From Pseudalkalibacillus hwajinpoensis (GTDB lineage: Bacteria > Bacillota > Bacilli > Bacillales > Guptibacillaceae), in contig NZ_CP156674.1 in NCBI RefSeq assembly GCF_039851965.1, positions 1,984,001 through 2,048,000 of the forward strand: a DNA stretch of 64,000 nt, written 5' to 3'. Made by a program: the position numbers and the translations under genes. The notes beneath the pieces were generated by a model. The model saw only the letters and a list, made by a program, of their open reading frames with translations, was not told the origin of the DNA and searched no databases. The stretch's first letter is position 1, and every line of letters starts with the position of its first letter. Below, piece after piece: positions 35,964-46,057 of this stretch.

Positions 35964-36599
35964 TTACTGCATTCTGCCCTGTTGGACCGGTGCATAGCTT
36001 TGAAGCATTGTATTCATATCCTGCTCCATTAGTTGGGGTACCTGATAATAACCATGTTTGTTCTGGTAAAGAAAGATTTCATAACTCTGTTCAATAAAAT
36101 TCGGTACACTATCAGCCACAACGCGGCGGAGCACAGGATTTGTCATCTCAAGAGCGGTCATCGTTAAAAGAGAAGCTAATGATTTCGTATGCCCCAGCAT
36201 ATAAGCTGATAATCCCTGATCTGATAGATCGTTCACAGACTGATTCGGCTTCTTAGGCTGACCGGGCTTAACCCCATACACCACATCATTGTTTTGCTGC
36301 ATCTTATATTGCTGAGTTGGTGTCATAGGATCTTGACCTGTTTGAAAGCTTTGGACAATCGTATTGTACATTGTTATTACAAACGAAGATTGGCGCTGCA
36401 GAATCCCCTTCAATTCTGGATCCTGAATGTGCTGATCATACATCTGGTATTGATCCAGCATATTGATAATTCCCGCAATAACCTCATGGGCATCAAATAA
36501 TTCATGCCCTCCGTGATTGTGATTTTGAATGGAATTTGTGTTCTGCGCCATTGGAGTGCTAGTTTGCATCTGCTGATTCACTTGGGTTGGACGCTGCAT
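35964..36599 (-). CDS. CotF-like spore coat protein
   Basis: The 211-residue protein has a Gln/Asn-rich N-terminus and two ferritin-like helical segments. The pattern DAHEVIAGIINMLDQYQMY, LQRQSSFVITMYNTIVQ, LGHTKSLASLLTMTALEMTNP and FIEQSYEIFLYQNKHGYYQVP is the CotF/YraD-G coat family. It is a soluble coat layer component expected in late sporulation. SD AAGGAGGA, ATG start. Single gene. Confidence 0.88.
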   Translation of the reverse strand: MQRPTQVNQQMQTSTPMAQNTNSIQNHNHGGHELFDAHEVIAGIINMLDQYQMYDQHIQDPELKGILQRQSSFVITMYNTIVQSFQTGQDPMTPTQQYKMQQNNDVVYGVKPGQPKKPNQSVNDLSDQGLSAYMLGHTKSLASLLTMTALEMTNPVLRRVVADSVPNFIEQSYEIFLYQNKHGYYQVPQLMEQDMNTMLQSYAPVQQGRMQ

Positions 36600-36673
36600 T
36601 TGTATTCCTCCTTCTTAAGGTTAGGTACAGCTTTTACTATCTCCAACTTCCTTCTAACAGATGTACGACGGCA

Positions 36674-36711
36674 AAGAAAGAACGACCATTTCAGTTCGAA
36701 ATGACCGTTCT
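36674..36711 (-). terminator. Terminator of glmS
   Basis: AGAACGACCATTTC pairs with GAAATGACCGTTCT with two mismatches over a 5-nt loop; T-rich after it on the minus strand. Confidence 0.85.
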
Positions 36712-36724
36712 CTCAAATAAATAT

Positions 36725-38530
36725 CTATTCAACAGTTACTGATTTTGCAAGGTTTCTTGGCTTATCCACGTCACATTCTCTGTGCAGTGCTGCATAGTAT
36801 GCAAGCAGTTGAAGCGGCACAACAGATGCAAGCGGTGTAAGGTGCTCATGAACCTCATCAAGAACAATAGTGTCGCCTTCTTCATCAAGACCCGCTAGCG
36901 AGATAATACATGGTGAAGCTCCACGAGAAACAACTTCCTGTACGTTTGAACGGATGCTTCCGTTAACGTGTTTTTGGGTCGCAAGTGCGATAACAGGCGT
37001 TCCTTTTTCAATAAGAGCAATTGTACCGTGCTTCAACTCACCACCAGCAAAGCCTTCAGCTTGAATGTAGGAAATCTCTTTAAGCTTAAGTGCTCCTTCA
37101 AGACATACATAATAATCGACTCCACGGCCAATAAAGAACGCATTACGTGAAACAGAAAGGAAATTACGCGCAACGCCCTCGATCATTTCCTTCTGATCAA
37201 TCATTGACTCCATTGCAGTCGCGACAATACCAAGCTCCTGAATAGGGTTGAAGTCAAGCTTCATTCCTTTAGCCTGTGCAGTATCTACAGCGAGTAGTGT
37301 TAGTACTGCCATTTGTGCAGTGTATGCTTTGGTTGAAGCAACTGCGATTTCAGGCCCTGCATGCGTGTGAAGTGTATAATCTGCTTCACGAGAAAGCGTT
37401 GATCCTGGTACGTTTGTAATCGTAAGCGACTTGAAACCCTTTTTCTTCACGTTTACAAGTACTCCACGGCTGTCTGCTGTTTCACCACTTTGTGAAATAA
37501 AGATAAAGAGTGGTTTCTTTGAAACAAGCGGCATGTTGTAAAGGAACTCACTTGCAATATGCACCTCAACAGGCACCTCTGCAATATTCTCAATAAGTTG
37601 TTTACCAACAAGACCTGCATTGTAACTTGTGCCACATGCAATGATGTAAATGCGATCGGATTCCTTCATAGCTTCACGAATATCTTCATCGAGTTTGATG
37701 TTATCATTGTCATCTTTATACTTCGTAATGATGTTACGAATCGCAAGCGGTTGCTCGTCGATTTCTTTCAGCATATAGTGAGGATACGTTCCCTTTTCGA
37801 TATCACTAGCATCAATTTCTGCAGTGAATGGCTCGCGCTCCATCACATTGCCGTTCATATCTTTAATCGTGACAGAATCACGTTTTACAATCACAACTTC
37901 TTCATCCATAAGTTCGATGAATTTGCTAGTTACTTGCAGCATTGCCATTGAATCACTTGCCACTACGTTGAACTCATCACCAATTCCAACAAGAAGTGGG
38001 CTTTTATTCTTCGCTACGTATAATGTTTCTGGATTTTCATTGTCAATTAGTGCAAGTGCATAAGAGCCATGAAGTTCTTTCAATGTCTGATGGAAAGCAT
38101 CCTCCACAGTCATATTTTGTTCATCGACAAGGTTTGCAATCAGTTGAACAACAACTTCAGTGTCTGTTGCACTTACAAAATCAACTTCGGATAAGAAGTC
38201 ACGTTTGATTTGTTGATAGTTTTCAATTACACCGTTATGAACAAGTGTGAAACGTTCAGTAGTGCTCTGATGTGGGTGAGCATTCACCTGACTTGGTTCA
38301 CCGTGTGTTGCCCAGCGTGTATGTCCAATACCTGCTGTTGCTTCCACACTTGTATCCACCGCTTTTCTAAGATCGGCTATGCGGCCTTTCTCTTTAAAAA
38401 GGTGTAGTCCACCGTCATTAAGAAGCGCAATACCAGCTGAGTCGTACCCACGGTATTCAAGCTTCTCCAGACCTCGTAATAGAATTTCTTTAGCATCCTG
38501 ATTTCCAATATATCCAACAATACCACACAT
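36725..38530 (-). CDS. glmS: Glucosamine-6-phosphate synthase
   Basis: The 601-residue enzyme makes glucosamine-6-phosphate from fructose-6-phosphate and glutamine, the first step to UDP-GlcNAc. The N-terminal amidotransferase starts MCGIVGYIG with catalytic Cys2. GHTRWATHG and two SIS domains ([19 protein letters not shown], the C-terminal LAKSVTVE) follow. Length is exactly the family norm. SD AAGGAGGA. Its leader carries the glmS ribozyme, so expression falls when the product is plentiful. Confidence 0.98.
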   Translation of the reverse strand: MCGIVGYIGNQDAKEILLRGLEKLEYRGYDSAGIALLNDGGLHLFKEKGRIADLRKAVDTSVEATAGIGHTRWATHGEPSQVNAHPHQSTTERFTLVHNGVIENYQQIKRDFLSEVDFVSATDTEVVVQLIANLVDEQNMTVEDAFHQTLKELHGSYALALIDNENPETLYVAKNKSPLLVGIGDEFNVVASDSMAMLQVTSKFIELMDEEVVIVKRDSVTIKDMNGNVMEREPFTAEIDASDIEKGTYPHYMLKEIDEQPLAIRNIITKYKDDNDNIKLDEDIREAMKESDRIYIIACGTSYNAGLVGKQLIENIAEVPVEVHIASEFLYNMPLVSKKPLFIFISQSGETADSRGVLVNVKKKGFKSLTITNVPGSTLSREADYTLHTHAGPEIAVASTKAYTAQMAVLTLLAVDTAQAKGMKLDFNPIQELGIVATAMESMIDQKEMIEGVARNFLSVSRNAFFIGRGVDYYVCLEGALKLKEISYIQAEGFAGGELKHGTIALIEKGTPVIALATQKHVNGSIRSNVQEVVSRGASPCIISLAGLDEEGDTIVLDEVHEHLTPLASVVPLQLLAYYAALHRECDVDKPRNLAKSVTVE

Positions 38531-38609
38531 GTAAAAGTCCTCCTTCAGTTGAAGGAGCAGGCGTACAGCGGGGCAGACCTGCCCCTTCTTTTCCGATTAA
38601 TAGCTTTTT

Positions 38610-38765
38610 GTCACCATGGCTTTGCTTTTGTTCAGAAAGTCACCTCTCTGTTTTTCACAAAACCGTTCGATTGTGGTGTAGCAATCGAGAGGTATCCGCC
38701 GATGATCGATAAACCTCTTCCTCGTCAACTGCTTTCTTCCGTTCGAAAACAGTCCAGGCGCTTTT
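38610..38765 (-). ncRNA. glmS ribozyme: glmS ribozyme
   Basis: The leader, read on minus, has AAAGCGCCTGGACTG, with self-cleavage expected before G at 38761. A P1/P2 hairpin and CAGTTGACGAGG, GAGGTTTATCGATC, TCGGCGGATACCTC and AGAGAGGTGACT follow. This order and spacing are those of the B. subtilis glmS ribozyme, which uses glucosamine-6-phosphate as a cofactor to cut the mRNA. The 3' limit is approximate. Confidence 0.95.
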
Positions 38766-38923
38766 AATTACAAACTAACCTAACTCCCCTCTCTTTCCCT
38801 TCTTGAATAAGTTTAAACATAACTATTATACTACATCAATTGTAAAATGCTGGTCAATTCTTTTTTTCATTTTGTTTCATTAACTTTCAATACGAGAGAA
38901 AGGGTTATTAAAGATATTAAAAT

Positions 38924-38962
38924 GTATGCATATGTGGCTTGATCTGTGCCACATATGCATAC
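38924..38962 (-). terminator. Terminator-like hairpin after glmM
   Basis: A perfect 15-bp stem GTATGCATATGTGGC with a 9-nt loop. The T tract after it is weak (ATTTTAATAT), so some read-through into glmS is possible. Confidence 0.65.
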
Positions 38963-38991
38963 CATTCGTACAAAGTGTGCGTTTTTGTCGA

Positions 38992-40335
38992 TTAAGCGCC
39001 AAGTTCCTGCTCAACCATCTTTACAACACGGTCTACGTATTCTTCACAGAGCTCTTTTGTTGGAGCTTCAGCCATAACGCGTACTAGTGGTTCTGTGCCT
39101 GAAGGACGAACCAGAATTCGGCCTTCGCCGTTCATATCGCTCTCAACCTGCTGAATCGTTTCTTGAATATGCTCGTTCGTATCCACTTTTGTTTTATCCG
39201 TTACTCTTACGTTCACAAGCGATTGCGGATATTTCGTCATTTCACCTGCAAGCTCTGATAAAGATTTATTGGTTACTTTTATAATGTTAGCTAGTTGAAG
39301 CGCCGAGAGCATGCCATCGCCGGTTGTAATATGATCAAGGAAGATAATATGCCCAGACTGTTCACCACCAAGGTTATAGCCTTCTTTACGCATCTCTTCC
39401 ATTACATAGCGGTCGCCAACTTTTGTTTGAAGTGACGTGACACCTGCTTCTTCCATTCCTTTATGGAAACCAAGGTTACTCATCACTGTAGAGACAACCG
39501 TGTCATGGCGAAGACGCTTCTGGTCTTTCATAAACTTAGCAACGATAAACATGATTTGATCGCCATCAACGATTTCTCCATTTTCATCTACTGCAATCAG
39601 GCGATCGCCATCTCCATCAAACGCAAATCCGAGATCGGCATTTTTTTCTTTTACGAACTCGGCGAGCGTTTCAGGATGCGTTGAACCTACGCCATCATTA
39701 ATATTTGTTCCTGTCGGATTTGTACCGATTGTAGAGATATCTGCCTCAAGATCTGCAAACAAGTGAGCTGCGAGAGATGATGTTGCACCGTGTGCACAGT
39801 CAAGCGCAATGTGAAGACCAGAAAAATCTTCATCCACAGTTTGCTTTAAGTATTGAAGATATTTCTGACAACCCTCGAAATAGTCACTTACAATCCCAAG
39901 ATCTGATCCAGTAGGACGCGGAACCGTATCTTCATCGCCATCAATAAGCGCCTCAATTTCGTCTTCTTGAGCATCAAGAAGCTTAAAGCCATCCGGGCCA
40001 AAGAACTTAATACCATTATCTCCAACTGGATTATGAGAAGCAGAAATCATCACACCAGCTTGCGCACTAAGTGCCTTTGTCAAATGAGCAACTCCCGGAG
40101 TTGATATAACACCAAGACGCATGACTTCAGCGCCTATGGACAATAGTCCTGCAACTAATGCACCTTCCAGCATATATCCTGAAATGCGTGTATCACGCCC
40201 GATTAAAATTTTAGGTTTTTGTGCATCTTTCGTTAATACATATCCACCAAAACGGCCAAGTTTAAATGCAAGTTCAGGAGTTAGCTCAGTGTTTGCTATA
40301 CCTCGCACACCATCTGTACCAAAATATTTTCCCAT
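38992..40335 (-). CDS. glmM: Phosphoglucosamine mutase
   Basis: The 447-residue enzyme interconverts glucosamine-6- and -1-phosphate. The phosphoserine is Ser100 in [14 protein letters not shown]. The metal site is FDGDGDRL, the substrate loop GGEQSGHI, and the C-terminus has [12 protein letters not shown]. The frame extends ten codons further (TTG-type start at 40365), but SD GGAGAG fits ATG at 40335, giving the family [12 protein letters not shown] start. It follows cdaR; in Bacilli GlmM also binds and inhibits CdaA. Confidence 0.97.
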   Translation of the reverse strand: MGKYFGTDGVRGIANTELTPELAFKLGRFGGYVLTKDAQKPKILIGRDTRISGYMLEGALVAGLLSIGAEVMRLGVISTPGVAHLTKALSAQAGVMISASHNPVGDNGIKFFGPDGFKLLDAQEDEIEALIDGDEDTVPRPTGSDLGIVSDYFEGCQKYLQYLKQTVDEDFSGLHIALDCAHGATSSLAAHLFADLEADISTIGTNPTGTNINDGVGSTHPETLAEFVKEKNADLGFAFDGDGDRLIAVDENGEIVDGDQIMFIVAKFMKDQKRLRHDTVVSTVMSNLGFHKGMEEAGVTSLQTKVGDRYVMEEMRKEGYNLGGEQSGHIIFLDHITTGDGMLSALQLANIIKVTNKSLSELAGEMTKYPQSLVNVRVTDKTKVDTNEHIQETIQQVESDMNGEGRILVRPSGTEPLVRVMAEAPTKELCEEYVDRVVKMVEQELGA

Positions 40336-40374
40336 CGTTATATTCTCTCCTTTATTATCATGCAATTCGTAATA

Positions 40375-41616
40375 CTAGGATGTACTATTTTCTATCGTAA
40401 GAGTGACCTTTTTAGGTGAACCGGTCCAACGAACATAGGATGGTCCGTTCCATTGTAAATTCAATTCATGATTACCTTCAGAAAGCCCGCTTGCATCAAT
40501 ATAAGCCTGAAAATCATTGGTTTGAACATTTTCAAGCACACTGGCATCACCATACAAAGTCATATCAGTGACACCATTGTCTGGTTCTGAAACATTGGCA
40601 GTTAGCCCTTCAGACACGCCGGTAACCTCAATGGGAACGTCATTGAAAGCTCTCTCATCCTCTTTGCCTACTTTAATCGTTGCTTTAACTTTTTCCGGAT
40701 CAACTTTCTTCATACCTTCCGGAACAGGAATATCAAGTTCAACTGTTGTATCTTTCGAAATATCTGATAGATCTAACGGAATACCATCCAAAAATTCCAA
40801 TTTTTCGAGATCTTCCCGAGGTCCAAATACGGATACTTCAGCAGGATCAAGTTCAATTGACGAGATGCTGATCCCTTCAGGAAGCTTCCCCTCCTGATCA
40901 AGCTTAATCGGTACTTTCTTGAAAGGTGCTTTTATCGGTACTTTCACATCAACCACTGCTGGATCAATCGAAAGCCCCTGTATTTCATCCATATTCGCAT
41001 CATACACGTTCAGTGTAATCCGTTCATTGACCTCTTCCTTAGCACCACTTACATCAACATACCCTCTAACAAAAGCAACTTTTTCAAGCTTCGACCTCGC
41101 CCCCGTCACAGTAACTGTTTTAGGAGATACGATTGGCTCTTCGGTTGTATAACCTTCTGGAAGCTCTTCTTGTTTTAGCAAGTTAATACCAGCCTGAAAG
41201 TTAGTTGCTTTCTTTTCTTCAATCGTCACCGAAACTCTGACTGGATCAATGGTCACATCTACATTCTCAGGAAAATCGCGGTGTTTCACCGTGACAAGAT
41301 GCTGCCCTGGTGTTAAATTACGCAAATCTACATAAATTTCTTTGTTGGTAAGCTTTGAAAGCATAACACCATCTGTACGACCTTCGACAATCACATCTAC
41401 CGTTTCAGGTAGATCAGATACCACCACATTTTCCTCATCATACAGAATTTCAAGTTCCATGTCAGTTATTCGTTCAGTTTCGGACTCCGGCTCTAGAAAG
41501 CTTTCTCCCCTCGATGTCGTAGATGCATCCGGCATAGCGACAATTGTGTAGAGCATAAGAGCGAGAAGAAAAGAGATGATTTTGACAAACCAGTTACTCG
41601 TTAACAATTTGTCCAT
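40375..41616 (-). CDS. cdaR: c-di-AMP synthase regulator CdaR (YbbR)
   Basis: A 413-residue protein with one N-terminal membrane anchor (about 8-28) and four YbbR repeats outside. It binds CdaA and modulates c-di-AMP synthesis. An open frame starts at 41634, but the SD GGAGGGGG fits ATG at 41616, whose A is the last base of the cdaA stop (TAATG coupling). It sits in the conserved cdaA-cdaR-glmM-glmS cluster. Confidence 0.95.
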   Translation of the reverse strand: MDKLLTSNWFVKIISFLLALMLYTIVAMPDASTTSRGESFLEPESETERITDMELEILYDEENVVVSDLPETVDVIVEGRTDGVMLSKLTNKEIYVDLRNLTPGQHLVTVKHRDFPENVDVTIDPVRVSVTIEEKKATNFQAGINLLKQEELPEGYTTEEPIVSPKTVTVTGARSKLEKVAFVRGYVDVSGAKEEVNERITLNVYDANMDEIQGLSIDPAVVDVKVPIKAPFKKVPIKLDQEGKLPEGISISSIELDPAEVSVFGPREDLEKLEFLDGIPLDLSDISKDTTVELDIPVPEGMKKVDPEKVKATIKVGKEDERAFNDVPIEVTGVSEGLTANVSEPDNGVTDMTLYGDASVLENVQTNDFQAYIDASGLSEGNHELNLQWNGPSYVRWTGSPKKVTLTIENSTS

Positions 41617-42437
41617 TACTTTTTCCCCCTCCAATTGCTAAAGCGGTTGGAAGTCTCGGTTTTCGAAATAGCAGGGTTTAATTCTGTAATCAGTAACTCT
41701 CGTAATACTTCCTCAGATAAATTTCGATGGAGTTCTCCATTCTTTGTCAGGGAGATGCTCCCAGTCTCTTCAGAAACCACCAGAGTAAGGCTGTCTGTAA
41801 CTTCGCTAATGCCGAGCGCTGCTCGGTGTCTTGTTCCAAGCTCTTTCGATATAAAAGGACTCTCGGATAATGGTAAGTAGCAGGCTGCAGCTAGAATTTC
41901 ATCTTTTTTCATAATGACTGCTCCATCATGCAGTGGTGTATTTGGTATAAAAATATTAATTAGAAGTTCTGAAGTCAGTTTAGCATTCATAGGAATTCCA
42001 GTCTCTACATAATCATTTAGTCCTGTTTCCCGCTCAATAGAGATCAGTGCACCAATACGACGTTTTCCCATATATGAAGAAGATTTAATGATCGCTTCGA
42101 CCATCTTGTTAGTCTCTTCTTCCTCAACGGCTGATCGAGTAAAAAATCGCCCTCTCCCTAGTTGTTCAAGAGCTCTTCGTAACTCTGGTTGAAATATAAT
42201 AATGATAGCGAGAAGACCATAGAGAACCACCCGTTCCAATATCCAGTGCAGGGTATTGAGCTCGAAAAAGCTGCTTAAAAACCATGCTGCAATAATCACT
42301 GTTATTCCCTTTAAGAGCTGAACAGCTTTAGTGCCTCGAATGAGCATAATAATCTTATATATCACATAGGTAACAAGTAAAATGTCTATTATTTCAGTTA
42401 TGTAATCAAATACATTAACATTTGCAACAGGCAGCAC
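41616..42437 (-). CDS. cdaA: Diadenylate cyclase CdaA
   Basis: The 273-residue enzyme makes c-di-AMP from two ATP. Three N-terminal helices are followed by a DAC domain with the catalytic motifs LHDGAVIM and GTRHRAALGISE. Start is GTG at 42437 with SD GGAGGA at a 7-nt spacing. Its stop overlaps the cdaR start. c-di-AMP controls potassium transport and cell-wall balance. Confidence 0.96.
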   Translation of the reverse strand: MLPVANVNVFDYITEIIDILLVTYVIYKIIMLIRGTKAVQLLKGITVIIAAWFLSSFFELNTLHWILERVVLYGLLAIIIIFQPELRRALEQLGRGRFFTRSAVEEEETNKMVEAIIKSSSYMGKRRIGALISIERETGLNDYVETGIPMNAKLTSELLINIFIPNTPLHDGAVIMKKDEILAAACYLPLSESPFISKELGTRHRAALGISEVTDSLTLVVSEETGSISLTKNGELHRNLSEEVLRELLITELNPAISKTETSNRFSNWRGKK

Positions 42438-42589
42438 GGCTCTTCCTCCAAACGTATTGTATTTAGCCTGATGTACACTTCAATACTTTGCTAAAATACA
42501 TTTATAACTTTTTAATTATATCACAAATATCACACGTTCAAAAAACAGCACATTTTCTCTTATACTAAATAAACCGCCCAGATGGACGG

Positions 42590-43219
42590 TTATTTAGAAT
42601 CTTCCTCAGTGAAAAAATTTCCCAATTCGTTAAAAATATTCTTCAACTGGTACCAGGTCCAATCAAGGATATGATCGACTTCTTTAATATCGCCGGTAAC
42701 CTGTCCGGCAGAGGCCATATACTGCTCACCGTTTATGACCAGCACATCTCCTCTAACCTGACCTTCTATTTCAAGATTGCGGTTCTTTACGGTTAAATCA
42801 CCTTCAACCACTTCACCCTCTGGTACAATCACCGTATTGGTTTCTTGATCAAACCTCAGGTTACCAGACAACGCAGACAGCTGGTCCTCACTCGTCCAGG
42901 ATGAATAGACTGATCCGGCCATTAAAGCCAGAAACAAAACAGCCGCCGTTACGATTGGATGCGACTTCAACCAGCGCTTAATCCAGAAAGTTCGTTTCTC
43001 CTGTGGAAGCTGCTGCATTACCTTTGATGTAAAACCATCGGGTGCCTTCATAGAAGGCGAGCTGAGGAGAAACGATTGCGTTTTCTTTAATTCTTCATAA
43101 TGTTCTTTGCAATCACCGCATGTTTGTAAATGATCAAATAGCTGACGTCGCTGCTCCTTTGTCGCTTCTTCATCAAGAACATTATGCATGATCGCAATTA
43201 TTTCTGCAGGGCATTTCAT
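42590..43219 (-). CDS. rsiW: Anti-sigma-W factor RsiW
   Basis: The 209-residue protein holds a zinc anti-sigma domain near the start (FDHLQTCGDC, the HxxxCxxC site), one membrane helix (about 87-105) and an extracytoplasmic domain of short beta repeats (VVEGDLTVKNRNLEIEGQVRGDVLVI). It keeps SigW inactive until PrsW/RasP-type proteolysis under envelope stress. It follows sigW by 16 bp. Hairpin AACCGTCC/GGGCGGTT overlaps its stop. Confidence 0.95.
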   Translation of the reverse strand: MKCPAEIIAIMHNVLDEEATKEQRRQLFDHLQTCGDCKEHYEELKKTQSFLLSSPSMKAPDGFTSKVMQQLPQEKRTFWIKRWLKSHPIVTAAVLFLALMAGSVYSSWTSEDQLSALSGNLRFDQETNTVIVPEGEVVEGDLTVKNRNLEIEGQVRGDVLVINGEQYMASAGQVTGDIKEVDHILDWTWYQLKNIFNELGNFFTEEDSK

Positions 43220-43235
43220 AGCTTCTCCCCCTTTC

Positions 43236-43799
43236 TCATTGCTCTCGAAGCTTCTTCCTAAGCGCTTCTCTACCTCGATGTATTCGGGTTTTCACTGTAC
43301 CAAGTGGAAGGTCCAAAATTTCACTAATTTCTTTCAGTGATAATTCTTGAATGTATTTCAGAGTAATTGCACTTCGATACTTCGGTGGAAGACTCAAAAT
43401 TGCACGATGTATATCGTTCTGCGCTTCAAGGGAAACAACTTCATCATCAGGAAGCTCTTCTCCTGAAGAAATTTGGGAATACATCGTTAGCCCATCCGTT
43501 CCAGAGATTTCAGCATCAAGGTAATAGTCCGGCTTCTTTTTACGCATCCGGTCAATTGACAAATTCGTAGCAATCCGATACAACCACGTGGAGAATTTTC
43601 GATCAATTTGATAACGGTCGATATTCGTATATGCACGAATAAACGCCTCCTGTGCCACATCCTCTGCCTCTTGCCTATTACCAAGCATTCGGTAAGTTAG
43701 AGTATAGACTCTGTCTTTGTAGAGCTCCACAAGCTCCCCAAACGCGTTATGATCTCCTTTTCTCACTTGCAATATGATTCGTTTTACAATGGCATCCAT
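43236..43799 (-). CDS. sigW: ECF sigma factor SigW
   Basis: The 187-residue ECF sigma factor has region 2 (RVYTLTYRMLGNRQEAEDVAQEAF), KFSTWLYRIATNLSIDRMRKKKPDYYLDAE and region 4 (GTVKTRIHRGREALRKKLRE), as in B. subtilis SigW. The frame opens at 43859, but ATG at 43799 restores the family N-terminus and length. It directs the envelope-stress regulon and, through a consensus promoter, itself. Confidence 0.96.
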   Translation of the reverse strand: MDAIVKRIILQVRKGDHNAFGELVELYKDRVYTLTYRMLGNRQEAEDVAQEAFIRAYTNIDRYQIDRKFSTWLYRIATNLSIDRMRKKKPDYYLDAEISGTDGLTMYSQISSGEELPDDEVVSLEAQNDIHRAILSLPPKYRSAITLKYIQELSLKEISEILDLPLGTVKTRIHRGREALRKKLREQ

Positions 43800-43840
43800 A
43801 TCTTCTCTCAACCCCCGCTGATTCCTGCGGCTATTATAGT

Positions 43841-43866
43841 TACGTATCAGGAAAAACAAAGTTTCA
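43841..43866 (-). promoter_or_regulatory. Sigma-W promoter of sigW-rsiW
   Basis: TGAAAC (43866-43861), exactly 16 nt, then CGTA (43844-43841), a full match to the sigma-W consensus. It supports autoregulation and places the RNA start about 35 nt before the sigW ATG. Confidence 0.93.
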
Positions 43867-44001
43867 ATTTTTTATAAAAACTTTTTTAAATCGTCCTCCC
43901 CTATTTTAGCACGATTGTTTTAATGTTTTTAATGAAATTACATATATTCCTAAAAAAAAGGGTTTATCACTAAAAAAATGTGGGTATCTAGGGAATAAAT
44001 T

Positions 44002-44232
44002 ATGGAAAGGGTGGTTCGGCTTATGGTCAGGTTGAATCGAAGAATGAACTTCCGGATCGTACGGGATGAAGATTATTTGCTTGAAGAAATTGAAGCTTCT
44101 CGTAAGAAAATGAATTTATTAGCCAGAAATCAGCCCTTAAGCTCTAATGAAATTATAGAAATCAGTACTTACCTTGATTATTTATTGAATGAATATGATC
44201 AATGTCGGAATAAAAAAATAGCGGCTCTCTAA
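44002..44232 (+). CDS. Spo0E-like aspartyl phosphatase
   Basis: The 76-residue protein has the Spo0E family helices, with ...EEIEASRKKMNLLA and the signature STYLDYLLNEY (SxxLDxLLNxY). Such proteins remove phosphate from Spo0A~P and delay sporulation. Start may be ATG at 44002 (SD AGGGA) or ATG at 44023 (SD AAAGGGTGG); both fit. The stop lies in a shared bidirectional terminator. Confidence 0.88.
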   Translation: MERVVRLMVRLNRRMNFRIVRDEDYLLEEIEASRKKMNLLARNQPLSSNEIIEISTYLDYLLNEYDQCRNKKIAAL

Positions 44233-44255
44233 TTGAGAAAGCCGCTGTTTTCTTA
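44218..44255. terminator. Bidirectional terminator
   Basis: AGCGGCTCTC pairs with GAGAAAGCCGCT; A/T tracts on both sides serve the spo0E-like gene and rocF. Confidence 0.88.
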
Positions 44256-44257
44256 TC

Positions 44258-45160
44258 TTATTTTAATTTTTCTCCGAACAATGAGCCCATTAAAGCAACA
44301 GCCACTGTAGCTGTTTTGTTCTTCTCATCGAGGATAGGGTTCACTTCAACAAACTCTGCAGAAGTAAGGATATCTGATTCAGCAAGCATCTCCATTGCGA
44401 GGTGGCTCTCACGATAGCTAATCCCCCCCAGAACTGGTGTACCAACACCTGGTGCATCATGCGGATCAAGTCCATCGAGATCCAGACTCAAGTGAACCCC
44501 ATCAGTACCTTTGGAAACATACTCAATGGCTTCCTCCATCACCTTAGTCATTCCCATACGATCAATTTCATGCATGGTGTAAACTTTGATACCTTTTTCT
44601 TTAATTAATTCTCTCTCTCCCTCATCAAGGGAACGAGCACCAATAATGACAATATTCTCTGGCTTAACCTTAGGACTATACCCAGAAATACCAGTTAACG
44701 ACTCGTCACCAATTCCAAGGCTCACAGCAAGTGGCATTCCATGAATGTTACCGGATGGGGAGGTGGCTGAGTCATTTAAATCTCCATGGGCATCATACCA
44801 GATAACGCCCAGATTTTCATAATGACGGGCAACCCCAGCTAGCGTTCCAATCGCAATACTATGATCCCCTCCAAATACAAGCGGAAAACGCTTACCATTA
44901 ACAACTTCACTCACCACGTTTGAGAGATTCTCACTCGCATCCGCTACTTCTTTCAAATTCTTTAATTGATGATCCTGTTCTTCAGGCGGCTGCTCAGGTC
45001 GACCGATTTCAATATCCCCAAGATCTTCAATGTCATAATTTAATTTCGTTAAGCGCTCAACAATTCCTGCATAGCGAATCGCACTAGGTCCCATGTCCAC
45101 CCCGCGCCTCATCTGTCCAAGATCCATTGGTACTCCTATAATCGAAAGTTGTTTATTCAA
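44258..45160 (-). CDS. rocF: Arginase
   Basis: The 300-residue manganese enzyme splits arginine to ornithine and urea. Metal ligands are in [17 protein letters not shown] and [21 protein letters not shown] and the C-terminal EVNPILDE are family signs. Start is TTG at 45160, with GAGGAGG at an 8-nt spacing. It is alone rather than in a rocDEF operon. An ARG-box-like palindrome lies 75 bp upstream, so AhrC/ArgR control is likely. Confidence 0.96.
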   Translation of the reverse strand: MNKQLSIIGVPMDLGQMRRGVDMGPSAIRYAGIVERLTKLNYDIEDLGDIEIGRPEQPPEEQDHQLKNLKEVADASENLSNVVSEVVNGKRFPLVFGGDHSIAIGTLAGVARHYENLGVIWYDAHGDLNDSATSPSGNIHGMPLAVSLGIGDESLTGISGYSPKVKPENIVIIGARSLDEGERELIKEKGIKVYTMHEIDRMGMTKVMEEAIEYVSKGTDGVHLSLDLDGLDPHDAPGVGTPVLGGISYRESHLAMEMLAESDILTSAEFVEVNPILDEKNKTATVAVALMGSLFGEKLK

Positions 45161-45234
45161 TATGTAGTCCTCCTCGTATCTTAGTCTCTCTCTATTCTAC
45201 CCTTATCTTCTTGAATGACTCAACTGGACAGGTC

Positions 45235-45252
45235 TATGAATAACTATTCATA
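45235..45252. promoter_or_regulatory. ARG box (AhrC/ArgR site) candidate
   Basis: TATGAATA-AC-TATTCATA is a perfect 18-bp palindrome close to the B. subtilis ARG box CATGAATAAAAATTCAAG. In Bacillus AhrC activates arginine catabolism genes with arginine bound. Confidence 0.65.
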
Positions 45253-45314
45253 TAATTAGAGTAATTCGAACAGATATCGGATATTTATAAGCAATCCTTT
45301 TCCCTTTTAATAAA

Positions 45315-45345
45315 CAAAAAAAGACTGATTTCCTGAGAATCAGTC
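45315..45345 (-). terminator. Second terminator after the tRNA cluster
   Basis: GACTGATT/AATCAGTC over a 7-nt loop with T7 on the minus strand, backing up the terminator at 45438. Confidence 0.85.
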
Positions 45346-45437
45346 AAATAAGAATTTTTTAATTCGTCACGTGTCATGTAGGATATCCCTGATTAGGTTT
45401 TATCATTTTAGTAACACAAAGGGCTATTTTGGAACAC

Positions 45438-45463
45438 AAAAAAACCTTAAACATCGTTTAAGG
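45438..45463 (-). terminator. Terminator of the tRNA operon
   Basis: CCTTAAAC/GTTTAAGG with a 3-nt loop and T7, 5 nt after tRNA-Ala. Confidence 0.92.
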
Positions 45464-45467
45464 AAAA

Positions 45468-45543
45468 TGGTGGAGCCTAGCGGGATCGAACCGCTGACCT
45501 CCTGCGTGCAAGGCAGGCGCTCTCCCAGCTGAGCTAAGGCCCC
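45468..45543 (-). tRNA. tRNA-Ala(TGC)
   Basis: 76-nt cloverleaf with encoded CCA. The anticodon loop CTTGCAC gives TGC. Confidence 0.97.
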
Positions 45544-45550
45544 TTTATTA

Positions 45551-45624
45551 TGGAGCGGGTGATGGGGATCGAACCCACGACATCAGCTTGGAAGGCTGAG
45601 GTTTTACCACTAAACTACACCCGC
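45551..45624 (-). tRNA. tRNA-Gly(TCC)
   Basis: 74-nt cloverleaf with encoded CCA; loop CTTCCAA gives TCC. Confidence 0.97.
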
Positions 45625-45634
45625 ATATATGAAT

Positions 45635-45709
45635 TGGAGCGGAAGACGGGATTCGAACCCGCGACCCCCACCTTGGCAAGGTGATGTTCTACCACTGAAC
45701 TACTTCCGC
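45635..45709 (-). tRNA. tRNA-Gly(GCC)
   Basis: 75-nt cloverleaf with encoded CCA; loop TTGCCAA gives GCC. Confidence 0.97.
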
Positions 45710-45712
45710 ATA

Positions 45713-45788
45713 TGGTGAGCCATGAAGGACTCGAACCTTCGACCCTCTGATTAAAAGTCAGATGCTCTACCAACTGAGCTAATGGCTC
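45713..45788 (-). tRNA. tRNA-Lys(TTT)
   Basis: 76-nt cloverleaf with encoded CCA; loop CTTTTAA gives TTT. Confidence 0.97.
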
Positions 45789-45792
45789 TTGC

Positions 45793-45877
45793 TGGTGGAG
45801 GGGGACGGATTCGAACCGCCGAACCCTGAGGGAGCGGATTTACAGTCCGCCGCGTTTAGCCACTTCGCTACCCCTCC
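45793..45877 (-). tRNA. tRNA-Tyr(GTA)
   Basis: 85-nt cloverleaf with the long variable arm of bacterial tRNA-Tyr; loop CTGTAAA gives GTA; CCA encoded. Confidence 0.97.
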
Positions 45878-45892
45878 ACAAATAAGAAAGAA

Positions 45893-45968
<76 letters not shown>

Positions 45969-45977
45969 ATCGTCTAT

Positions 45978-46010
45978 TTATCATACTGACAAACAAAAAA
46001 CAGTGCACTC
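45978..46010 (-). terminator. Possible internal attenuator in the tRNA cluster
   Basis: In the 89-nt gap between tRNA-Val and tRNA-Thr(TGT), minus reads AGTACTC.../GAGTGCACT followed by T6. The stem is imperfect, so this may only reduce transcription of the distal six tRNAs. Confidence 0.4.
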
Positions 46011-46057
46011 TAGTGAGTACTCCTGAAAGTAAGTCAATTATGATTAAGTTTTAAAAA

